This document shows, piece after piece, positions 55,850 to 64,000 of a stretch of DNA of 64,000 nt. The stretch covers positions 1 to 64,000 of the forward strand of contig JAKZZE010000039.1 in the NCBI GenBank assembly GCA_024220505.1, given 5' to 3'. Positions within the stretch are counted from its first letter, which is position 1; every line of letters starts with the position of its first letter. This stretch comes from Rhizopus arrhizus. Its lineage: Eukaryota; Mucoromycota; Mucoromycetes; Mucorales; Rhizopodaceae. The notes beneath the pieces were generated by a model, which did no database searches, was not told the DNA's origin, and saw nothing but the letters and a program-made list of their open reading frames with translations. A program made the translations under genes and the position numbers.

Positions 55850-58800
55850 ATGTCTCAAACTACTTTTTATCCTTGTAATCTCTGCAAACGCTTTGTTGGT
55901 GCTACCTTTGCTACATTGCAGTTGCATCAGATACGTGGTGGATGTATGTTGCAATTTATTCAAGAACATGGAGCTGGTGAACTATCACTGCAAAATTCTA
56001 CTATAGAAATTACTCCATATGATGATGAAGTTAACGATGCTGATATAAATATTGATGTAGAAGTTGGCATGGAAAGCATGTCTAATGTTAGCGTTGGATC
56101 TGTTGCTTCATCACTTGATGGTAATCAAAAATTTAGGAATTAGTGATTGTTTATCATTATTGCGTTTTGTTAACATATCACACTTTCATTGCTCTAGATA
56201 GTGCAGTGGTTTATGAGTACATTGGATCCAGCTTGCAACTCTCAGCGGTTGAAAAGGCTGCTGTTGAGCTTACTCGATTGGCTGATCAACACGGTGTTAA
56301 TCGTCAGTTCAAGAGAGATATGATAAACACTATAAACAAAACGCTATTAAGCAAGATTAATGAAGATGCTCTCAATGGTAAATTAATAAACAATATAAAA
56401 TTCCCCATTACCTCAAACATAAATCCAATAGAGATTGGTGGTATGATGCCTAGTCCCGACACAGTTTCAAGATGGATATGCAGTAGTCATGATGGTTTCC
56501 AAGTTGTTTCTCATTTTGATGTTTGCCCTAATGGCTGCTTCTTATATCCAAAGGATGATGCAAATATCTTGTTCTGTACTTATGAAAGTTGTCAGCTTCC
56601 AAGATATAGAAAGCATGATCAAGCTCTTGCCCTTCGACAAGCTGGTGTCGATTTGAATGATGATTCCTTCCCTTCTTTTGTTGCTGTTCAGCAAATGGCT
56701 GTTGTGTCTGTGGGTGCTGCATTAGCACAAATGATGCTTGATGAAGACAAGAGAGAATTATTTAAATACCGTGCCGAACAGGATTGTACACATGAAGATG
56801 GAGTGTACAGGGACATCTTTGACGGTAAAATATATCAAGACTTTCTCTCCAGTCAGCAGCAACTTTTTCAGGATGATAGTGACATTGGGATCGTCTTGTT
56901 TGTTGATGGATTTCAGCCAAAGATTCAAACGGGAAGCACATTAACAATCATCCATTGCTTGGTGATGAATTTAAGTCCTTCATACAGGTAAGTCTATTGT
57001 TATTGAGCCTAATTCTTAGATGTTAACCATTATTCTATAGGCATACTCGCCATCACATGATTACTCTGGCCATCATACCTGGTCCCTCTAAACCTAATAA
57101 TATCATGTCTTTCCTACGACCAATTGTTGACGAAATCAGAAGTCTTGGAAACAATGGTTTTCGAGTAGTAAAAGACAGCAGTCTAATATACAAAGGCAAG
57201 GTTCACTTGATGGGTCTTATGGGTGACATTCCTGGCATTGCAGACTTAATGAATCATGCTGGCCATATGGCATACCATGGTTGTCGCATTTGTGATGTTC
57301 GGGGTGTATCAGATGGTGCAAGATACTTTCTACATAGCGGCAACATTCGATCAAAAGAAAGCCTAGTACATGGTGATCCTGTAAGTCTTTTTTTTTTTTA
57401 AAAAAAAAAAAAAAAGTTATGGTTACTTACAATACATCACAGAGCCATCAAATGGGACAAGTACCAGAGCTACTCACTTCTCTTCCGACTTTCTGTGGTG
57501 TAGAATTTTTTGGACTTGATGAGATGTATTTAATTGGCAGAGGAATTGGGCATCTTGTTTTTAATATTCTTAACACCAGTTGCAATGGATCGTACATGAT
57601 TGACTCAGGTTCAAGTTACAGCTTCAGATTAAAGGATCCACTTCGAAGGGTCAATGGTATGAGTATAGTGCAGCGCCAGATGGAAGTATGTGCCTCCAAA
57701 GTTCCCCCAATATTTGAAGGTTCCTTCCATGCTTCGTTTGGTCGTTACAGAGCTGTAGATTGGCAAAATTTTCTTTGTGTGATCGTACCAAACATCGTAT
57801 TGCCATATCTAGTTGAATATGAAGCAAAGAAAGCGTTGATGCGTCTGGTGAATGGTTGTAATCTGGCACTCCGTCGAACGTTGAAGGAAGAGGATGTAAG
57901 AAGAATGGAAAGGTGAATACAAAGTAGCAGCGGTTCGTTATTATACTTTACTTACTAACAGTATTTTATCATTCAACATAGTGACGTGGAAGCATGGCAC
58001 AAATATATACGTGACGAGATCAATGTCGGTAACTTATCAGTCAAAGTTTTCACAGTCAACAACCATTATTTGGGTCATCTTGGCCATATGACTAGACAGC
58101 TTGGACCCCTAAAACATTATAGCTGTAGATCAACGGAAAGGACTATAAAAGAGTTTGCCAACAAAATTAAGTCCACAACAAAGCCTGGAGTTAACAGCTC
58201 CAACGTTTTGTTGAATACCATCAATCTACAACAGTATGATATTACTACATCTTTAACTAACAACGATCAAATGAATTTAGATCGAAGTTCTCCTGCATCG
58301 TTCATCTCCCATCCTTCAGGCAACGATCAGTATCCGCAGCTATGGGATCCTGCTGATCAAGTATATTTGTTATCAAACGGATTGATCACCCCTGACATGC
58401 GAAATCAAGATCTTGTTGTTGCGCTTCGTTCCTATTACAGGCGACTTTATGGAGATCAAAGCATCATCGATATTGAAGCTAATCCTGTTTTGTTTGCTGA
58501 ACGGCTTTGGACCGACTCTATGGTCATTTCTTCCTTGCTATATCGCAGAAAAAAAAGATTGACCACAGCAGCCGATAATTTCGTCTTATTTGAAGCTGGT
58601 CGATATCGAAGGTAAATAATTTTATATAAACACTAAATATAAAATTAACTAACCTTTTCCTTTTAAGCTTGAAAAAGTGCTGGTTTGTTGGAGAAGTCTA
58701 CGCGTACTTTCAACACACATATGATAATGAAACACGCTTTCTTGCAGTTGTAAATGTGATGAAAAATCACAAGCTTGATGTATTTAATATACCGATGGTA

Positions 58801-58974
58801 GAAAAGGATACAGAACGCAAGCATTTTGCTGTGTTGGATGTAGCAGACATCTTGGAATGCGTTGGGTTACTACAGTATTCTACAACAAAAAACAAATTCA
58901 AAATCATATGGCCGTATATGCGTTATGATGACAAAGTTGGTGGTAGATATAATGGTATGCTTTCCGATCTTTAA
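55850..58974 (+). CDS. Tnp2-like transposase of CACTA-like family 2, 6 exons
   Basis: Exons 55850-56120, 56198-56987, 57041-57380, 57443-57912, 57982-58611 and 58668-58974 join in phase to 935 aa with no internal stop. N-terminal zinc finger CNLC..H..GGC (residues about 9-33). A second cluster CPNGC..C..C lies near residues 210-235. Core: LFVDGFQPK (Asp near 324), IPGPSKPNN, GDIPGIADL (Asp near 414), CRIC, then GVEFFGLDEMYLIGRGIGHL (near 485). The order D-IPGP-GDIPG-C..C-DEM is that of the Tnp2-like transposases, but the sequence is far from that of element B. Catalytic residues are inferred by position. It is the only intact gene of this element. Confidence 0.9.
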
Positions 58975-59448
58975 TGCATTTTTCTTCATTTCATTTATGC
59001 AACTTTCTTTTTTTATTTTTTTATGCTTTTATGCCTATGTCTATGATTTAATAACTTCTTTTTCCACGTTTCTTTTTTTTTTTAATTACCATCAAAACTC
59101 CATCCAAAATATATATTTAAACTTCTCTTATGTATTGCTGTATTCACGTAAATCACCCTTCGACTATAGCCCAAATAAATTCTATGCATATGTTTCTATG
59201 CTTAATACCTTTTACAAGAAACTATTTTTATACCTTTTGTAGCTGTAATAAAAAATAATCGTTTTAAGAGTTTTTAAACAAAGCTTCAGGTTTTGTATCT
59301 GTTAACAAGTTGCACTGCAAAATGATATGTTATTTGACACTTTCCATTATCTCTACAGTGTTAAGTTGTTGTTAAAGGAATTTATAACCTTATATCCAAT
59401 ATGCTAATCAAAATAAGATTTTTTTCATTATGAGTACTGAACTTGTAT

Positions 59449-59479
<31 letters not shown>

Positions 59480-61185
59480 CCTACCAAATAAAGCCTTTTT
59501 TCTACTAAATATTTCATAAAGCATAGGACTAAACAGAATGTAGTTCATATTCTATAAACATACATTAGATACAATGTATATAAACAAACGATCACTATTT
59601 ACCTTAAAAAAAAAAGCTAATTCTTGTTAAATAATTGTAAAAGTATGTTGTTCAAGTTTCTTCTATAAATCATTAGAATCAAAGGTAAACGGATTTTTCT
59701 TTACCATAACACTTTTACGGAGCCATGTATTAATCGACCATGGTATAATTATAATTCAGGATAAAAGAACAATTTTGATGCAAAGGGGCAAATAACTAGA
59801 TTAAGGTACAAGATAAATAATAACAGCTTAATTGTTAGCAAGTGTTTAGAATAGTAAAAATAATTACGAGTCGTAAGAATTTAGTAGCAGGATTACATGA
59901 AGAAAGAAAAGAAGTACAATCGGAAGTTTCTTGTACTTTTTGAAACATTTGTAAGTTATAACGACGTCATCCCAGAGCATTTGCAAACTCGTTTTTTTTT
60001 TTTTTTTCTTTTATTATTATCATTTTTGAAATTCACTTTATTTGATCCATGATTACAACAATTATTAGGTCTATCGTTCTTTAGTAGTCAATCAGATTGA
60101 ATTCCTTTGGCTTCAATTAAACTGACTATAACAGAGAAAAAGTATAAGAACAAAGGTCAACCTACTCAAATCAATATTTTTACCCAATGAAGAAGTAATT
60201 TATAAACAAATTACTTTATTGTATATGGTCTGAATTTGATAATAGTTTATACAACTCTTTTTTATATCTATTACGCATTTATATTCTTCAGCTTATTTCT
60301 CCATATTTAATACAAAAAAAAATAAAGATTCACAACTATGACAAATTACTCAGTTCAATTAACATAAAAAGTTTGTAATGTAACTCTACTAGTAAAAGTA
60401 TAATGAAGTAGTACTACAATTGGATACAAAGAAAAGTTACAGCAATCAAAGCATATCTTGTTTAAATTTGCTAAAATAAATAGAACTGACGGCACAGGTG
60501 CATTACTGACTCTTTGCCATAATACTTACATGTCTTCTTTTTCATGTTTTAAGTTTCCATTAAAAACATGTCAGCTAGAGCACAAGATGTGGAAGTGGTT
60601 TAAGATACGACAATTGACAGAAGCATAAAAAAACGTAAGCTTTGTTCTTTTTTTTTTTTTATATTTTTGGCAGTAATGGAGTTATAAGTTGTCTCTTTCT
60701 TTGTTGTTGCAAATTATCTATTCTAAAAACAACCACAAAATATAGTTCAAGAAAGAAACAAGAAAGAAACAAAAAAGAGAGTCGCAGAACATTTTTTTTT
60801 TAAAAAAAATAAAAAATTGTACATAATCTACTTTCTTTGTAATTGCTTAAAAAAACCAATGAAAAGGAATCTTTTTTACGACCATTACAATATAATGCAG
60901 AAAAATGCAAGTTGTATAATATCGGTTCGTTACGTCTTTTAACAGCAAAACTCAGGTTTTATATAGTTTAAAAAGTGATTTTGCCAAGTAGATCCAGCCC
61001 ATTTCAGTATTTACCTGCAAAAAAAAAAAAAAAAAAAAAGTGGAGCAATAAAAATGAATGGAGCGTTTTAAAAAAAAATGCGGAGAACAACCAAAAAATA
61101 AACTCAAAAATACACCAGAAGCACTGTAAAAAAATGCTTCAAGCAGTATTCGTATTCTTCTACAAGCATTCTTTGCGCCGTAGTG
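58975..61185. other. Right subterminal region, non-coding
   Basis: AT-rich with T and A runs (a 30-T run near 59450-59480). Small open frames here look accidental. It ends in the terminal repeat at 61169-61185. Confidence 0.6.
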
Positions 61186-62037
61186 AATAACAACTTCTTT
61201 AACTGGTGTGCGGCACAGAAGTTTGAATTCCTGAACACAAAAATTAAAAGGAAACACGAAGACTCTGAGTTAAGAATATCACAAAGAGAATTATACGTAT
61301 TAAAGAGTGGATATAGAGGTAAGTAATGTTTAACATTATCTGTTTATTATAATTAATTATCGTATTGTAGATATGTTATTGAAAGAGATAGTTGGAGTAC
61401 ATGAAAAATACCAAGACTATATTACCAATTTAAAAAAAGAAGGCTACTGCATATTGGGATACTGCCGTAAATCAAAGACAACAAGAGGTAGAGATGAAGT
61501 TGTAAAGTCACTTCAAAACATGATTACCGGATTGAAAAGCAGGTCTTTAGTTGAATATATTTACGTCACTGCCAGTTGCAATGCCAAGACTCCAATGAAC
61601 AAAAGAGATTTGAAAAAGAATACGATAATAGGCGAGTTATCAGGAGTGAATGGTGACGCACAAGGTATCCAATATCTTACAAAACGCAATTATAATTAAG
61701 ACTAATTTTTGTTGATAGATTTAATAAAGGAATTAGCAAAGATGAGTAAAGTATGTTTGGTGGTTATCGATTCGGCGGGTTTGACCACAAACATGAGCGA
61801 TTTAGAATCATTTATTCGGTATGTGAAGTATTATTTTTTGCAAAACGATTAGCTAACTTTGGCTTCAGTGAGCATCGCAATATTGAAAAAATCATCATTG
61901 ATACTCTTGCTCATGATAATCAAGTACATGTAGTAGAATGCGCTGAGGAAATCGTCAAACTAAAATCCTTATTTAAATTTGATGGTCGAGAAAAGTTATT
62001 TCATCGCTCCAAGATGTTACCCTCTCCCACTTCCTAA
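61186..62037 (+). pseudogene. Resolvase-like Mucoromycota protein, 5'-truncated and frameshifted
   Basis: Exons (<61186)-61318, 61371-61664 and 61719-62037 join in phase. Translation gives NWCAAQKFEFLNTKIKRKHE, ..LKSGYRD.., ILGYCRKSKTTRGRDEVVKS, TASCNAKTP, KVCLVVIDSAGLTTN. The Y-x-R-K-S start and the VxxIDSAGL ending resemble the N-terminal catalytic fold of small serine resolvases. I recall a multicopy family of this type in Mucorales, from memory only. The frame breaks in the T6 run at about 61832-61839 and continues one base off as FFAKRLANFGF..LPSPTS (stop 62037). The 5' part is removed by the CACTA-like end: the frame is open straight into the terminal repeat. Confidence 0.65.
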
Positions 62038-62103
62038 GATGTAGTTCTTAAATGATTGAGTTAATTTCTAAATTTAACAGATTTTTATTAAAAAAAACTA
62101 GTA

Positions 62104-62368
62104 TTATTTTATCGTTTCAGAAGTTTGTTTCGTTGCTTGCAAGATTGCAGGATATTGTTTATATTCTAATGGATTAATCTCCATTGATTTTAGCGAGCAA
62201 AGTAATGGGCGCTTCGGATTTTCAGAGTAGCAAAGGGTTATACCTTCTACAGTGAGTGAAAAAACTCTAAAAACGTCAGACAGTTTTTCTGTTTTTAGCC
62301 TCTGTGAGCATGTATAGTGACTTAGATGATGCAACAACTTTATGACATGCTTGTTTGGCTTTCTGTTA
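62104..62368 (-). pseudogene. Last exon of an unknown gene, cut by Tc1/mariner
   Basis: Minus-strand frame ending at 62104, with NRKPNKHVIKLLHHLSHY and VFRVFSLTVEGITLCY. It runs into the mariner end at 62369. In the sequence beyond the mariner (63963-64000), the minus strand gives a good acceptor (ACAACATAG) directly before codons in frame with this exon, so the exon probably began there. The rest lies outside the window. I do not recognise the function. Confidence 0.5.
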
Positions 62369-63962
62369 CAGTGCCCCACAAAACCCTTCAAGTGTTTTGC
62401 TTTTTTTCGTTTTTTGCTTGTCACGAAGCATTGAGTACTACAATTGGTAGCATGCTATACCTTATTTGAAAGCTACGGTGGCAGGGTATTTGGATAATGT
62501 TTAAACTCCGAGATCCATGCAATGGCCGCGGAGTAATGACACTTTAAAAACAAACACACACTTGAAGGGTTTTGTGAATTTTAAAAAATCTCATGTTAAT
62601 GTCGTAAAAATCATCATAAACGTCACAAAAATGTGATTTGTCAACTTTTTGTGTAAAACGTTTTGTTTATTTACAACTTTCTATTTTTTTGTTTGCCTTT
62701 TTTTATAACATAACCTAATTAAGTGACATGCGACCAATTAGCAATGACATGCAGAACAGAATCGTTCAACTTCTTAAAGAAAGAGTTTCTGGAGAAGAAG
62801 TATCAACGAAGACTGGTGTCAGTACTGGATCTATTTCAAAAATCCGAAAAAACCATGATTTGGGAGATTTCAAAACTAATGGAGGCAGGCCATTCGTAAT
62901 CTCGACATTACTAGGTCGTCGAATCTTGCGAAACTTCAACTCTGGCAATTACAAAAATGCTTCAGACGCTGCTAGAAAGTTGTTAGAAGATGGTGAAAAT
63001 ATTAGTGCTGAGACTATTAGACGTTTTTTAAAGAATCAGGTTATGCAGCAATTCATAAGCCTAAAGTCCTACCTTTGACTAAGCACCGTATGAAGAAAAG
63101 ATATGAATTTGCACGTGCGCATCTATCATGGATCATCGAGGACTGGAAAAAGGTCATTTTCAGCGACGAAACTAAAGTGAATAGAATTGGTTCAGATGGT
63201 TTACAATGGACTTGGACAAATGGTGACAAGTTAAAAGACTTTCAGGTTCAGCATATGATCAAGCATGGAGGAGGTTCATTGATGCTGTGGGGCTGTTTAA
63301 CATGGTATGGCGTTGGACACCTATCGAATATCAAGAGAAGCATCAATTCTGACTTTTATATTGGTATTTTGGAAGATGAATTAATGAAAACGATTGATTG
63401 GTATGACCTTCAAAAAGAAGATATTATATTTCAGCAAGACAATGCTAGTATCCATACTGCCAAAAAAGTCTCTGAATGACTGGAAAACAATAATATTACT
63501 GTATCAAGATGGCCACCTCACTCTCCTGACTTAAATCCTATTGAGAACCTATGGTCAATCGTAAACCGTCGTTTATTACAATATGAAAAGCAGCCTGACG
63601 GAATGCTCGAATTATGGTCAAGAGTAGAGAATGTTTGGGAGTCAATTACTCAGAATGAGTGTCAAAAACTCATAGAAAGTATGCCTAAACGCATTAAAGC
63701 AGTTTACAATGCAAAAGGAGGACATCCTAAATATTAATTGTTAAACAAAAATTCCACAAAACCCTTCAAGTGTGTGTTTGTTTTTAAAGTGTCATTACTC
63801 CGCGGCCATTGCATGGATCTCGGAGTTTAAACATTATCCAAATACCCTGCCACCGTAGCTTTCAAATAAGGTATAGCATGCTACCAATTGTAGTACTCAA
63901 TGCTTCGTGACAAGCAAAAAACGAAAAAAAGCAAAACACTTGAAGGGTTTTGTGGGGCACTG
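62369..63962 (+). mobile_element. Tc1/mariner element with ~210-bp terminal repeats (copy M5)
   Basis: 1594 bp, TA on both sides (62367-62368 and 63963-63964). Ends CAGTGCCCCACAAAACCCTT / AAGGGTTTTGTGGGGCACTG; the inverted repeat continues for about 210 bp. Each end contains the outer CACAAAACCCTTCAAGTG and an inverted inner copy CACTTGAAGGGTTTTGTG. Confidence 0.96.
62728..63737 (+). pseudogene. Tc1/mariner transposase, one frameshift and one stop (M5)
   Basis: Starts MRPISNDMQNRIVQLL. Helix-turn-helix (VSTKTGVSTGSISKIRKN), then a frameshift near 63035-63045 before GYAAIHKPKV. DETKVN (first Asp), HGGGSLMLW and FQQDNASIHTA (second Asp) follow, then TGA at 63477-63479, then SPDLNPIENLW (Glu). 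The end is KAVYNAKGGHPKY. The two lesions in an otherwise well-kept gene point to recent loss. Confidence 0.92.
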
Positions 63963-64000
63963 TACTCTATGTTGTAATTTTTGATACATTAAGTTTACAA
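63963..64000. other. Flank of M5 at window end
   Basis: TA duplication and 36 bp of the pre-insertion locus. The minus strand holds a probable splice acceptor for the exon at 62104-62368. Confidence 0.45.

Larger units (their letters stand above)
45375..61185 (+). mobile_element. CACTA-like element family 2 (ends CACTACGGCGC)
   Basis: Left end CACTACGGCGCAAAAAAT (45375), right end ATTCTTTGCGCCGTAGTG (61185), 16 of the first 17 bp inverted. The left subterminal region has repeats of TTTAGCAAAATTTAAAGC and a duplicated ~100-bp block (about 45440-45660). Contents: damaged accessory gene (47188-48285, minus), inserted chromovirus 2 (48832-54771), and intact transposase (55850-58974, plus). The two genes are divergent. 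Flanks do not match: GAC (45372-45374) on the left, AAT (61186-61188) on the right. The element is about 9.9 kb without the chromovirus. Confidence 0.8.

Noticed and set aside
58862..59242. 126-codon plus frame after the transposase
   Set aside because: Out of frame with exon 6, very rich in Phe/Tyr from AT-rich DNA; no motif.
60952..61257. Minus and plus frames around the right end of the CACTA-like element
   Set aside because: Built on poly-A/T and antisense to the resolvase-like exon; no support.

Overview
The window is AT-rich eukaryotic DNA. It most likely comes from an early-diverging fungus of the Mucoromycota: introns are 50-80 bp with GT..AG ends, the elongator tRNA-Met is typically eukaryotic, and the transposases and the small resolvase-like gene resemble families I associate with Mucorales. 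The species call is inference. I recognise no ordinary housekeeping gene. Almost all of the 64 kb is transposable elements nested in each other, around one tRNA-Met gene, plus two damaged genes at the right edge.

Left third (1-22.4 kb): a truncated CACTA-like DNA element (A, 1-1811) stops exactly 56 bp before a 15-bp tRNA-Met 5' fragment. An intact two-ORF LINE on the minus strand follows (ORF2 2176-5625, ORF1 5622-7157). Next come a spliced accessory gene of a decayed CACTA-like copy (8400-9739), a dead Tc1/mariner element (10465-12099), a complete CACTA-like element B (12648-19593) with an accessory gene and a 4-exon Tnp2-type transposase, and its gene-less derivative C (19596-22243). C also ends exactly 56 bp before an intact tRNA-Met gene (22300-22373). 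Target duplications (ATA for B, GAT for C) show that B and C inserted one after the other at the same upstream position.

Middle (22.4-45.2 kb): a stack of solo LTRs of one family (TGTAAC/TGTGAC...TTACA/CTCACA, 4-bp target duplications), nested several deep. One ~600-bp reverse LTR (outer ends 24785 and 45143) has been stretched to 20 kb by two solo LTRs of its own family (24816-25409 and 25469-31901, the latter containing the 25846-31782 chromovirus), a reverse Ty3/Gypsy chromovirus (31911-41443) that itself carries two Tc1/mariner elements, a further Tc1/mariner element (41603-43244), and two solo LTRs of other families. Every layer can be peeled off by its target duplication.

Right third (45.4-61.2 kb): a second CACTA-like family with ends CACTACGGCGC (45375-61185). 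It has a damaged accessory gene, an intact 6-exon transposase (55850-58974) and an inserted chromovirus (48832-54771). That chromovirus shares near-identical LTRs and pol with the one at 25846 but has a clearly different gag. From 61186 to the end are a truncated, frameshifted resolvase-like gene, the last exon of an unknown minus-strand gene, and a dead Tc1/mariner element (62369-63962).

The main result is the repeated, base-precise landing of CACTA-like DNA transposons 55-56 bp upstream of tRNA-Met genes. It looks like a tRNA-gene-targeting cut-and-paste system with an autonomous partner (B) and non-autonomous partners (A, C).
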